In this document: in pieces, positions 41,378 to 50,279 of the stretch
How the letters are laid out: the number at the start of each line of letters is the position of its first letter
Position numbering within the stretch: position 1 is the first letter of the stretch
Virus record (IMG/VR): IMGVR_UViG_3300042887_001670
Span: 1-64,000 of that record
Source: a virus
Length of the DNA: 64,000 bases
Direction: 5' to 3' (one strand)
Notes under the pieces: model-generated
What the model was told of the DNA's origin: nothing
The model's input: only the letters and a program-made list of their open reading frames with translations
Database searches by the model: none
Translations under genes and position numbers: made by a program

Positions 41378-42315
41378 TCACCCTTGGTCGCCGCCTTGCT
41401 ATACTCAGTGGCGCGGTTCTCGAAAAAGTTGGTATGCTCTGGTGCGTTCAGCAACTCATCGAGCCAAGGTAGGGGGTTGTCCTTGACCTTGTAGATTGGC
41501 ACCATACGCAACTGAAGCAAGCGCCTATCTGCGATGAAGCGGATATACTGCTTGATTTCATCGGCAGTCATGCCATGCACGGGGCCTAGAGCAAACGCCA
41601 AATCAATGAACGCATCTTCATGCTCTACGATAGTCTTGCAGATTTCGTAGATTTCAGCCTTGAGCGAGTCGTCAAAAAGACTTGGATTTTCCGCGCAATA
41701 GGTATGGAAAAGCCGGATGATATTCTCACAGTGCAACGTCTCGTCTCGAACAGACCACGCAATGATCTGCCCCATGCCTTTCATCTTACCAAAGCGAGGG
41801 AAGTTAAGGAGCATGGCAAAAGAAGCAAAAAGTTGTAGCCCTTCAGTAAAGGCACCGAAGGCTGCGAGCGTTTTAGCTACCTCTCGTGGATTGTCCGTCG
41901 AGAAGCTGCTGAAGTAGTCATACTTGTCGCGCATCTCCTTGATCTGCATGAAAGTGGTGTATTCACTCTCAGGCATTCCGACCGTATCGAGAAGATGCGA
42001 GTAAGAAGCGACATGGACTGTTTCGCTAGTCGCAAAAGCGGACAGCATCATGACCACTTCGGTTGGCTTGAAGATAGGCAGATAGTTGTGGACATAGTTT
42101 TCCGCCACGGACGCATCAGCTTGCGTGAAGAAGCGAAAAATCTGTGTCAGTAGGTTCTTCTCAGAAGGCTCTAGGCGCTTCTGCCAATCACGCACATCGT
42201 CTGCCAGGGGCACTTCCTCTGGAAGCCAGTGGATGCGCTGCTGCTGAAGCCACGCATCATATGCCCAAGGATAGCGGAAAGGCTTGTAGCCGATGGACGG
42301 AGTGGTGAGAGACAT
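41359..42315 (-). CDS. nrdB: Ribonucleotide reductase small subunit (class Ia-type)
   Basis: The 318-aa protein has the ferritin-like diiron ligands (ADASVAENY, ETVHVASYSH, TEGLQLFASF, RDETLHCENI) and a radical-Tyr candidate in ASYSHLL. It pairs with NrdA encoded at 50276-52051 on the same strand but 8 kb away, with the fibre operon in between. It reduces NDPs to dNDPs. Confidence 0.93.
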   Translation of the reverse strand: MSLTTPSIGYKPFRYPWAYDAWLQQQRIHWLPEEVPLADDVRDWQKRLEPSEKNLLTQIFRFFTQADASVAENYVHNYLPIFKPTEVVMMLSAFATSETVHVASYSHLLDTVGMPESEYTTFMQIKEMRDKYDYFSSFSTDNPREVAKTLAAFGAFTEGLQLFASFAMLLNFPRFGKMKGMGQIIAWSVRDETLHCENIIRLFHTYCAENPSLFDDSLKAEIYEICKTIVEHEDAFIDLAFALGPVHGMTADEIKQYIRFIADRRLLQLRMVPIYKVKDNPLPWLDELLNAPEHTNFFENRATEYSKAATKGEWGDVF

Positions 42316-42354
42316 GGCGTTCCCTTTCCAGGCTTAGTGGTTCGCAGGACGCGC

Positions 42355-42383
42355 AACTTACTCCCCCTTGACGGCGCTGGCAA
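42355..42383 (-). promoter_or_regulatory. Candidate nrdB promoter
   Basis: TTGCCA (42378-42383) and TAAGTT (42355-42360) are 17 bp apart on the minus strand. The -35 region overlaps the rightward promoter candidate, so the two divergent operons may compete. Confidence 0.4.
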
Positions 42384-42398
42384 GTGCTTTCCTATTGT
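42368..42398 (+). promoter_or_regulatory. Candidate promoter of the fibre operon
   Basis: TTGACG (42368-42373), a 19-bp spacer and TATTGT (42393-42398) precede the fibre gene by 65 bp. The spacer is longer than ideal. Confidence 0.35.
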
Positions 42399-42463
42399 GT
42401 TTGAGCGACGCTGTATGGTAGGGAACAGGATAGGCCCTGCTGCTGATTTCCAAGGGACATCTG

Positions 42464-45400
42464 ATGCCAATCACCATTTCGCTCTACAACCATACTGTTG
42501 CGCGTTTTGCTTCGGGTGCCAACGCCGCCAGCGACACATATAAGTTTAAGCTGCTGACTGCTGCAACGTTTGATGCGGCTCATACGACTTTGGCTCAGAC
42601 AGGTGGGACCCAATCAGGTTCTTCTACTGGATATCCTGCCGGTGGCGCCACGCTGACTGGTGTTTCCATCGTGGTGGTTGCCCTTAATGCGGCCCGCTTT
42701 GATGCTGATGACGTGAGTTTAACGGCGACGGGTGGTTCAATTACTGCCAGTTACGGTATTCTCTATAATGACACTGACACAGATGATCCTCCGGTCGCAT
42801 TTGTGGATTTTGGTGGGTCGCAAACCGCCGCCAATGGCAGCCCTTTCAACGTGGTCTGGAACGGCTCGGGTATTGTCACCTGGGTCACAGATGATACGTC
42901 TCTCTATACGCTTCCTGCTGCGACCGCCAATAACCTTGGTGGCGTGCGCGGCGGCGCCAACCTAACTCTCAGCCAAGATGGTGTTCTTAGCCTCAGCAGC
43001 ACCAACGTCATTTCTGCCCTTGGCTTGACGCCCGTTAATTCGGCAGGGGCTGCTGCGGCGGCCCCGGTGCAGTCCGTGGCTGGTCGAACTAATGCGGTGG
43101 TGTTGGGTGCGGGCGATATTACCTCTGGAATCTTTGACGCCGCGCGTCTGCCTTTAGCTACAGGTAGCACAGCGGGGGCTGTCATCGGTGGTTCAAACTT
43201 AAGTCTCGCTGGCAACGGCACGCTCAGCCTTAGCAGCACCAATGTCATCAACGCACTTGGCTTGACGCCTGTTGATTCGGCAGGGGCCGCTGCGGCTGCG
43301 GCTGCTGCACTAAATTCATCCTTGCGCCTCTACGTGACGACCACAGGTAGCGACAGCAATGCGGGCACATCCCCTGCGTTGCCCAAGCGCACTATCAAGG
43401 CTGCCGTGGAATCCGCTGCTGCGGGCACAACAGTTTTTGTTGAATCAGGCAATTACGTCGAACAAAACCCGATCAATTTCCCTGCGCGTGTCTCTCTTGT
43501 TGGAGATAACCTGCGTCGCGTGGATGTTCGCCCAACCAACCCTACTCTTGATATTTATCATTTGCAGTCGGGTTGCTATGTCTATGGCGTCACCTTTCGC
43601 GACCACGCCGCGCCCGCATACGCTTGCGCCTTCCCTTGCGCCACGGCACGCGCTACGGTTAATGGCAGCGGCGTCATCACAGGCCTGACACTGCTTTACA
43701 GCCCGTCTGGATACTCGTCTGCGCCTGAGGTATGGATTGAGCCTCCGTTCAACGGGGGCACGCAGGCGACCGCGACGGCGAATATGTCAGGTGGCCTGAT
43801 TACAAGTTTCACGATAGTCGAAGGCGGCTCTGGGTATGATGCGACTGACCGCCCTTGTGTCTCGATTAAGCACCCGTCCCCGCCTTCCATCACAAGTTCG
43901 CCTTATGTACAGAACTGCTCGTCCATCACCGGGCCGTTTGACACGACAGGTGTGGCCTTTGCCTCTAACCTAATCGTGCCGCCATATGATGAAAATAACG
44001 TAGCAGGCACAGGGCGTATTATTGATCCTCGCGGTGCCGGTGGCGGCATCCGTGTGGATGGTCAGGTGGTGGCAAGCGGTAGCCCACTAAACAGTTTCGT
44101 GGCAGACGCCTTTACCCAAATCAACCAAGGTGGCCCTGGCCATCTAATTCTAAACAAAGGATACGCGCAGTTCGTTTCCTGCTTCACCACATTCTCGCAT
44201 ACGGGTTACGAAGCACGCGCAGGCGGTTTCGCCAACGTCTCAAATAGCGTGCTTGACTTCGGCACTTACGGTTTGCGTGCGCGGGGTTATTACCCTGTGG
44301 CCCAAGTAAGCGGCACGGCGGATGCTACCCTCCGCAGCACGGTTGCTGGCTTTACGGTCACGAATGGCGGTAGTAACTACACCAGCCCGCCCACGGTTGC
44401 GGTCTCTGGCAACGCTACGGCAGTCGCAGTTATTGAGAATGGCGCCGTGGTTGCCGTGAACGTCACGTTTGCTGGTAGTGGATATACAAGCGCGCCTAGT
44501 GTCTCGTTCTCAGGTGGCAACGGTTCTGATGCTGCGGCTACGGCACAATTGGCGAGTTCGGGAAGCATTACGGTAGCCGGGTTATCCCGTCGCCCTGATG
44601 TGGGCACCACGGTTGCCAAGATCGGTGGTAACTTCTATTCGATCACGGGCGCATCGCCTCTTGTTGGTGGTAAAAGCACGCTATCCATCTACCCTGGCAT
44701 CCCATCTGTTGACGCGGGTAACGCGGTTGATGTCCATGACGTTTCGTTGATTACATCCGGCTCGCTTGTCACAGAATATGTGGGGAGCGGTGTCACCTAC
44801 AACGCGCTTCCCAAGTTTGGCGGCATCCCCAATCCAACCAATGCTATTTCAACCACGGCACCTGGGCGCATCTACTATGCGATGCTGACGGAGACGGGCA
44901 ATTTCTCTATCGGCCCGTTCTTCTCAGTGGAACAGTCTACAGGCACGGTCACAATCAATAGCGATCAGTTCAATTTGGCAGGCCTTTCATCTATCGGGCC
45001 TTTCAAACGCAATGGTGTCGCAGTTGGCGTGCAATTGCAAGAACTGTCAAATAACGCCACGCTTCTAGCCAGCACAGGCCAGAATGACGGCAATACAGCG
45101 CCAACACAATTTGCCGTCAAGACTTATGTAGATGGCCGCACGCTTGATAATCTGGCTGACGTGGTAGCAACAAGTCCCTCGGCTGGGCAGGTCTTAGCGT
45201 GGAGCAACGCCAATCAGCGATGGGAGCCTAAGAGCCTTGTCGTAGCAGATGTGTCGGGCGCTGTGCCTGACACGCGCAGCGTCTCCACGGGGACGGGCCT
45301 GAGCGGGGGTGGCGCTCTGTCCGCTGACCGCACTCTAGCACTTGCCAATACCGCCGTTACGGCGGGGGCTTATGGCACTGCTTCTGGGGTCGCGACGTTC

Positions 45401-47020
45401 ACCGTTGACGCGCAGGGGCGCTTGACCAATGCTTCTACCCTAAGCATCACTCCTGCGGGTATCGGCGCTGTGCCTGATACGCGCAGCGTCTCAACGGGGA
45501 CGGGCCTAAGCGGTGGTGGCGCTCTCTCCGCTGACCGCACTCTAGCACTTGCTAATACCGCCGTTACGGCGGGGGCTTATGGCACTGCATCTGGGGTCGC
45601 GACATTCACCGTTGACGCGCAGGGGCGCTTGACCAATGCTTCTACCCTAAGCATCACTCCTGCGGGTATCGGCGCTGTGCCTGATACGCGTAGCGTTTCT
45701 ACGGGGACGGGGCTGAGCGGGGGTGGCGCTCTGTCCGCTGACCGCACTCTAGCACTTGCTGATACCGCCGTTACGGCGGGGGCTTATGGCACTGCATCTG
45801 GGGTCGCGACGTTCACCGTTGACGCGCAGGGGCGCTTGACCAATGCTTCTACTGTAACCATCACCCCTGCGGGTATCGGCGCTGTGCCTGATACGCGTAG
45901 CGTTTCTACGGGGACGGGGCTGAGCGGGGGTGGCGCTCTGTCCGCTGACCGCACTCTAGCCCTTGCTAATACCGCCGTTACGGCGGGAGCTTATGGCACT
46001 GCATCTGGGGTCGCGACGTTCACCGTTGACGCGCAGGGCCGCTTGACCAATGCTTCTACCCTAAGCATCACTCCTGCGGGTATCGGCGCTGTGCCTGATA
46101 CGCGCAGCGTCTCCACGGGGACGGGCCTGAGCGGGGGTGGCGCTCTGTCCGCTGACCGCACTCTAGCACTTGCTGATACCGCCGTTGCGGCGGGGACTTA
46201 TGGCACCGCGTCTGGCGTAGCAACGTTCACCGTTGACGCGCAGGGCCGCTTGACCAATGCTTCTACCACCGCCATCTCCATCACCGCAGCAGCCGTGAGC
46301 GGGCTTGCGACTTCCGCCACCACCGACACCACGAACGCCGGTAACATCACCAGCGGTACGCTGGTGGCGGCCAATGGCGGCACCGGACAGACGAGTTATA
46401 CGGTGGGCGATCTGCTCTATGCCTCGGACAGCACTACTCTCGCGAAACTGGCAGGCGTGGCGACGGGCAACGCACTCATTTCCGGCGGTGTCGGCACAGC
46501 GCCGAGCTTCGGCAAGATCGGGCTGGCCACGCATGTGAGCGGGACGCTGGCTGTGGCGAACGGCGGGACCGGTGGCACAGATGCTTCGACGGCTCGGACC
46601 AACCTAGGTCTTGGCACTGCCGCCACTAAGGCTGGGCCAACTGGCGACATTGTTGGCACGACGGACACCCAGACACTCAGCGCCAAAACGCTCACCAACC
46701 CGACCGTGACAAACTACACGGAGACGGTGGCGACTTCGACCGGCAGCACGACCATTGACCTCACCAACGGCACGTTGTTCAAAATCACGACGAACGGGGC
46801 CGTGACCATCACGCTGCCGTCCAGTGTGGCGGGGAAGAGCTTTGTGGTGATTGTGGCCTATGGTGGTGTGCATACGGTCACTTGGGCTGGTGGATCGACG
46901 CTGAAATGGGCAGGCGGCACGACGCCGACCGCCACAAGCGTCAACGCGAAGTTTGATATTTTCACGTTCTTCTGCGATGGCACCAACACGTATGGCAGCA
47001 TCTTCGGACAGAACTTCTGA
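42464..47020 (+). CDS. Large tail fibre/spike with beta-helix and tandem repeats
   Basis: The 1,518-aa protein starts with a small fibre domain (SLYNHTVARFASGANAAS) and two near-identical Ser/Ala repeats. A parallel beta-helix region follows (about residues 285-700, LYVTTTGSDSNAGTSPALPK to SGSITVAG), then five 69-aa repeats (about 933-1277) and a C-terminal tip (NGAVTITLPSSVAGKSFVVIV). It is likely the main receptor-binding fibre. It opens a seven-gene plus-strand operon. Confidence 0.85.
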   Translation: MPITISLYNHTVARFASGANAASDTYKFKLLTAATFDAAHTTLAQTGGTQSGSSTGYPAGGATLTGVSIVVVALNAARFDADDVSLTATGGSITASYGILYNDTDTDDPPVAFVDFGGSQTAANGSPFNVVWNGSGIVTWVTDDTSLYTLPAATANNLGGVRGGANLTLSQDGVLSLSSTNVISALGLTPVNSAGAAAAAPVQSVAGRTNAVVLGAGDITSGIFDAARLPLATGSTAGAVIGGSNLSLAGNGTLSLSSTNVINALGLTPVDSAGAAAAAAAALNSSLRLYVTTTGSDSNAGTSPALPKRTIKAAVESAAAGTTVFVESGNYVEQNPINFPARVSLVGDNLRRVDVRPTNPTLDIYHLQSGCYVYGVTFRDHAAPAYACAFPCATARATVNGSGVITGLTLLYSPSGYSSAPEVWIEPPFNGGTQATATANMSGGLITSFTIVEGGSGYDATDRPCVSIKHPSPPSITSSPYVQNCSSITGPFDTTGVAFASNLIVPPYDENNVAGTGRIIDPRGAGGGIRVDGQVVASGSPLNSFVADAFTQINQGGPGHLILNKGYAQFVSCFTTFSHTGYEARAGGFANVSNSVLDFGTYGLRARGYYPVAQVSGTADATLRSTVAGFTVTNGGSNYTSPPTVAVSGNATAVAVIENGAVVAVNVTFAGSGYTSAPSVSFSGGNGSDAAATAQLASSGSITVAGLSRRPDVGTTVAKIGGNFYSITGASPLVGGKSTLSIYPGIPSVDAGNAVDVHDVSLITSGSLVTEYVGSGVTYNALPKFGGIPNPTNAISTTAPGRIYYAMLTETGNFSIGPFFSVEQSTGTVTINSDQFNLAGLSSIGPFKRNGVAVGVQLQELSNNATLLASTGQNDGNTAPTQFAVKTYVDGRTLDNLADVVATSPSAGQVLAWSNANQRWEPKSLVVADVSGAVPDTRSVSTGTGLSGGGALSADRTLALANTAVTAGAYGTASGVATFTVDAQGRLTNASTLSITPAGIGAVPDTRSVSTGTGLSGGGALSADRTLALANTAVTAGAYGTASGVATFTVDAQGRLTNASTLSITPAGIGAVPDTRSVSTGTGLSGGGALSADRTLALADTAVTAGAYGTASGVATFTVDAQGRLTNASTVTITPAGIGAVPDTRSVSTGTGLSGGGALSADRTLALANTAVTAGAYGTASGVATFTVDAQGRLTNASTLSITPAGIGAVPDTRSVSTGTGLSGGGALSADRTLALADTAVAAGTYGTASGVATFTVDAQGRLTNASTTAISITAAAVSGLATSATTDTTNAGNITSGTLVAANGGTGQTSYTVGDLLYASDSTTLAKLAGVATGNALISGGVGTAPSFGKIGLATHVSGTLAVANGGTGGTDASTARTNLGLGTAATKAGPTGDIVGTTDTQTLSAKTLTNPTVTNYTETVATSTGSTTIDLTNGTLFKITTNGAVTITLPSSVAGKSFVVIVAYGGVHTVTWAGGSTLKWAGGTTPTATSVNAKFDIFTFFCDGTNTYGSIFGQNF
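45260..46294 (+). repeat. Five 207-bp tandem repeats inside the fibre gene
   Basis: Units start at 45260, 45467, 45674, 45881 and 46088, exactly 207 bp (69 codons) apart, each beginning GCTGTGCCTGA and encoding VPDTRSVSTGTGLSGGGALS. DNA identity is very high, with scattered silent changes; the last unit diverges at its end. Recent in-frame duplication is the simplest reading. Confidence 0.95.
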
Positions 47021-47907
47021 TGTTTACCTTAGCGGGAAAGAGCGCACGGAGTGCTTCCGGGCCGTTCGCGCTTTTCGGCGGAGGAAATACTACCGTTAAT
47101 GTCGCCGTGACAGACAAATACACCTACAGCGGCGATACAGTATCAGCGGGAACTAATCTTGGGACAGCGCGCCGATCCCTCGCTGCTGCGGGTAACAGCA
47201 CACAGGGTATTTTTGGCGGAGGATATGACACCGCTGTTACCGCCGTGACTGACAAATACACCTACAGTGGTGATACGCGAGTGGCAGGAACTGCTCTCGG
47301 AACAGCGCGCCGAAACCTCGCTGCTGCGGGCAACAGCACACAGGGTGTTTTCGGCGGAGGAGGTACACCCTTTCTTACCGCCGTGACTGACAAATACACC
47401 TACAGCAGTGATACGCGAGTGGCAGGAACCGCTCTTGGAACAGCGCGCGAAGCCCTTGCTGCTGCGGGTAACAGCACACAGGGGATTTTCGGCGGTGGAA
47501 TCGCCGCCGCTGTTACCGCCGTGACTGACAAATACACCTACAGCGGTGATACGCGAGTGGCAGGAACTGCTCTCGGAACAGCGCGCTACTTTCTTGCTGC
47601 TGCGGGTAACAGCACACAGGGTGTTTTCGGCGGAGGAGGAGGTGCACCCTCTTTTACCGCCGTGACTGACAAATACACCTACAGCAGTGATACGCGAGTG
47701 GCAGGAACCGCTCTTGGAACAGCGCGCGAAGCCCTTGCTGCTGCGGGTAACAGCACACAGGGGATTTTCGGCGGTGGAAACGCCGCCGCTGTTACCGCCG
47801 TGACAGACAAATACACCTACAGCGGCGATACACGAGTGGCGGGAACTAACCTCGGAACAGCGCGCAACCTCCTTGCTGCCTCGTCCTCATCTCCGGGTGG
47901 CTTTTGA
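47020..47907 (+). CDS. Kelch-like repeat protein, likely six-bladed propeller
   Basis: The 295-aa protein consists of six units of 45-47 aa (FGGG, then TAVTDKYTYSGDT, GTALGTAR, LAAAGNSTQG). Each has the GG and aromatic/Gly pattern of Kelch blades, suggesting a beta-propeller. Units 3-4 and 5-6 form an alternating super-repeat. It is coupled to the fibre gene (TGATG), so it is probably a virion adhesin. Confidence 0.72.
   Translation: MFTLAGKSARSASGPFALFGGGNTTVNVAVTDKYTYSGDTVSAGTNLGTARRSLAAAGNSTQGIFGGGYDTAVTAVTDKYTYSGDTRVAGTALGTARRNLAAAGNSTQGVFGGGGTPFLTAVTDKYTYSSDTRVAGTALGTAREALAAAGNSTQGIFGGGIAAAVTAVTDKYTYSGDTRVAGTALGTARYFLAAAGNSTQGVFGGGGGAPSFTAVTDKYTYSSDTRVAGTALGTAREALAAAGNSTQGIFGGGNAAAVTAVTDKYTYSGDTRVAGTNLGTARNLLAASSSSPGGF
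47074..47880 (+). repeat. Tandem repeats of about 140 bp in the Kelch-like gene
   Basis: Six near-identical units (for example GTGACTGACAAATACACCTA recurs) vary only in a short insert after FGGG and in two or three residues around LGTAR. This could change the binding surface. Confidence 0.85.
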
Positions 47908-48536
47908 TGCACGCGAAAACCAATCGCAATAACCACGACTTTCAAATCTTGCACTTTCTTGCGGGTTCCTGCCACACGGCTGACGGTGCATACGCATTGC
48001 TCTGCGACCTACGCGATGACCGTGCGGACGCGCTCAAACAGGCCACAGCCGCGCACCTTCGGGAACGTGCCAAGATACTCCGTGCCGAGCGCCGGATGGC
48101 CTCGGACGATGAGGCTGAGCGTCTGGAAGGACAGGCCGATTTGGCGGAGGTCGAAGGCTACGCCGAGACGTTGTCCAAGAACCTCGCAGGCGCAGAGGCA
48201 GAGTTGGCCTTCATCCAGCAGTGCATCGCACGCCTCCAACCGCTGCGCCGCTACGCGCACCTACCCGATGCCGAGGCGCACGAAGCCTGTCAGCGCGAGG
48301 AATGGCGATTGGAACTTATCGACCGGGCGCAGAATCTCCTGCTGACATCTGGCACAATACCGCACGACCACCTCGCCACGATGCGCCAGCATCCTGATTT
48401 TGCCACGCATATCCTGCCCGCCATTCACCAAACCAAGGCGTTGATGGCTGAGGGCACTTCCGATACTTTGCTGACCGCGCTGCGCCCGCTGGAAACGCTA
48501 TTGTTGGAGACTACACCCCCATGTTTGCTCGAATAG
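47907..48536 (+). CDS. Hypothetical helical 209-aa protein
   Basis: ATG 47907 overlaps the propeller stop (TGATG). The protein is mostly helical, with a coiled coil near residues 40-105 (HLRERAKILRAERRMASDD). Location suggests a fibre chaperone or small tail component. No family is recognised. Confidence 0.6.
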   Translation: MHAKTNRNNHDFQILHFLAGSCHTADGAYALLCDLRDDRADALKQATAAHLRERAKILRAERRMASDDEAERLEGQADLAEVEGYAETLSKNLAGAEAELAFIQQCIARLQPLRRYAHLPDAEAHEACQREEWRLELIDRAQNLLLTSGTIPHDHLATMRQHPDFATHILPAIHQTKALMAEGTSDTLLTALRPLETLLLETTPPCLLE

Positions 48537-49027
48537 AAAACGGTGTCGCCGTGGCCTACCCGGTCGAGCCGCGCGCTGAACAGCCTAACACGTCGTTCCC
48601 GTGGGATTGGCCCGGTGGCGTAGTGAATGGCGTTCAGTATGCCAGGGTACGCCCAGTCGATGTGCCGGTTGCGTCCGTGGCGCAACGGGCGGTAGAGGTG
48701 AGCCCAGCGCTGATTGATGGCGTCTGGACTCAGATGTGGATGCTCGTTGACCTGACGTTGGAGGAACAGACAGCGCAACTGGAAAATTGGCGTCGGAGCT
48801 TGTCGGTAAGTCCGCTTCAGATTCGCCGCGCGTTGCGTCAGACGGGCCTGTTTGAGGCCGTGTCCGCCTTTGTCGCCTCTGCTGACGATGACGTACAAGA
48901 TGCGTGGGAGTATGCCACGCAGATCGACCGCAACAACCCTTTGATCGTTGCGGCCGCTCAGGCGCTCAGTGTGACTGACGCGCAGGTGGATGATCTGTTC
49001 CGCAAGGCCTCGGAGATTCGTACATGA
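48521..49027 (+). CDS. Tail fibre assembly-like protein
   Basis: The 168-aa product begins MFARIENGVAVAYPV, as in fibre-linked phage proteins, and has a C-terminal helical part (LSVSPLQIRRALRQTGLFEAV) seen in DUF4376-type tail proteins. It overlaps the previous gene by 16 nt. A fibre assembly or attachment role is inferred from context. Confidence 0.6.
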   Translation: MFARIENGVAVAYPVEPRAEQPNTSFPWDWPGGVVNGVQYARVRPVDVPVASVAQRAVEVSPALIDGVWTQMWMLVDLTLEEQTAQLENWRRSLSVSPLQIRRALRQTGLFEAVSAFVASADDDVQDAWEYATQIDRNNPLIVAAAQALSVTDAQVDDLFRKASEIRT

Positions 49028-49545
49028 GCCTGCCTCCTAACCTTGGTGCGCTTTGGTCTGGCACCCGTGATCTACACCATGCTTGTGAAGCGCACGCGGT
49101 AGGGCAGCGTATGCTTGCAGGTCAAGTCTCTCCGCAAGAATGGGCAGATTGGCTTGCTGCCTTTCACGTTATCCACCTTGTCATCGACAAGACGCTACCT
49201 TCTCACTATACGCGCGCACCACTTTTGCTTGAGGATTTTACCCATCTGCCGCCTCCGCATATGCCCTCGGCTGCGTGTGCTTTTGCGGCTGACCTTAGCA
49301 CACCTTCCGATATTCTTGGCGCTTGCTACGTGCTACACGCCGCCCATCGCCGTGGGGGGCGGGCAAAAGCGCAAATCATGCGCAGTGCCGGTTTGTCTAC
49401 GCGACACATTGAATATGAACGTGAAGGCGAAGTAGAAACTTTTATCCGCACCTTGCGCGACAGGGCAGACCTTATCTCTCCTGCCCGTGCAGCTTTTGCA
49501 GCGATGTTAGCCACGATGGACGAGATACAGGCAAGACATGGTTGA
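49024..49545 (+). CDS. Heme oxygenase-like protein
   Basis: The 173-aa all-helical protein has two segments like heme oxygenases: TRDLHHACEAHA (H18/H19 aligned with the proximal His) followed by GQVSPQEWADWLAAFHVIH, and LGACYVLHAAHRRGGRAKAQ, resembling the LG-YVLEGS-LGG part. It is shorter than usual (about 200 aa). It could cleave heme or only use the fold. The setting in a fibre operon is unexpected. ATGA overlap with the upstream gene. Confidence 0.55.
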   Translation: MSLPPNLGALWSGTRDLHHACEAHAVGQRMLAGQVSPQEWADWLAAFHVIHLVIDKTLPSHYTRAPLLLEDFTHLPPPHMPSAACAFAADLSTPSDILGACYVLHAAHRRGGRAKAQIMRSAGLSTRHIEYEREGEVETFIRTLRDRADLISPARAAFAAMLATMDEIQARHG

Positions 49546-49738
49546 ACTCGCACTCCCCGCTGCTGGTGTTTTTGTGTCAGGCCGAGTGCCTGACATAATT
49601 ACCATGTCAGTTGCGGATGTGCCGCCATTTCGCACATATTATGTAGAGAGCAACCCACGTATCTATGTCTTGCCTTCATCAATACGGAAATACTATGTCC
49701 CGCTGTCCTCGCGGAAATACCCTATTCTACCTGAGTAG
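49538..49738 (+). CDS. Hypothetical 66-aa protein
   Basis: The ATG overlaps the heme-oxygenase-like gene. The product is rich in Pro, Tyr and Val with near-repeats (RTYYVESNPRIYVLPSSIRK and KYYVPLSSRKYPILPE), suggesting a short structural beta element of the fibre. No family is recognised. Confidence 0.55.
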   Translation: MVELALPAAGVFVSGRVPDIITMSVADVPPFRTYYVESNPRIYVLPSSIRKYYVPLSSRKYPILPE

Positions 49739-49812
49739 CAGCCTTATTGCTTCGCACCCTCGGGAGAGGGTATAAAACTGTATTCGACATTTGCGTTTGC
49801 GGAGCAAAAGCC

Positions 49813-50115
49813 GTGACAGAAATTATCAAGCTCAAGGAGCAGCATCCTCAAGACGACTTGGATCACGCATTTAACTTTGCGGAATGGTTCAGCGTTGGCG
49901 ACACTCTCTCATCTTGCGCCGTATCGACCTCACAAGGCATCACGCTCGGCGTGTCTTCCAAAGCACCAACCATTTCAGGAAATGAAGTAGTGCTTTGGCT
50001 GACAGGTGGTACGCCGGGTGAAGAATACTTTGTCCAAGTTACCGCTCAGACAAGCCAAGGCCGCAGAAAGACGGTGGATGGGTCTATTACGATAATAGAC
50101 CCTACCTCACCTTAA
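49813..50115 (+). CDS. Fibre-tail adaptor protein
   Basis: The 100-aa product starts at GTG 49813 (GGAG 8 nt upstream). It matches phage fibre-tail adaptors: KLKEQHPQDDLDHAFNFAEW, GDTLSSCAVSTS, VVLWLTGGTPGEEYFVQVTA. It joins a fibre to the tail. It converges with the next gene; stop codons overlap. Confidence 0.75.
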   Translation: MTEIIKLKEQHPQDDLDHAFNFAEWFSVGDTLSSCAVSTSQGITLGVSSKAPTISGNEVVLWLTGGTPGEEYFVQVTAQTSQGRRKTVDGSITIIDPTSP

Positions 50116-50279
50116 TCGACGGACCCGTTCTCCCCGCCAGCGTCTTCCTTCCCGCTTTCATACGCCTCCATGACCTTGCCATGAACAAACATGGCAACCT
50201 CTAAGCGCGTCTCATTGCTGAGATTGGGGAAATACTCTTTCAGATCGAAGTAGATATCGGTCTGGGTAGGGACTCTCAT
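50112..50279 (-). CDS. Small hypothetical protein coupled to nrdA
   Basis: The 55-aa product starts at ATG 50279, in an ATGA overlap with nrdA and 7 nt after GAGG. The helical, acidic sequence (YFDLKEYFPNLSNETRLEVAM) has no recognised family. Confidence 0.6.
   Translation of the reverse strand: MRVPTQTDIYFDLKEYFPNLSNETRLEVAMFVHGKVMEAYESGKEDAGGENGSVD

Noticed and set aside
45260-46294. Possible CRISPR-like repeats
   Set aside because: Repeats are 207 bp, contiguous and in frame, without spacers; they are protein repeats.
49756-49771. Short hairpin ACCCTC-GGGA-GAGGGT before the fibre adaptor
   Set aside because: Only 6 bp and no T tract; too weak to call a terminator.
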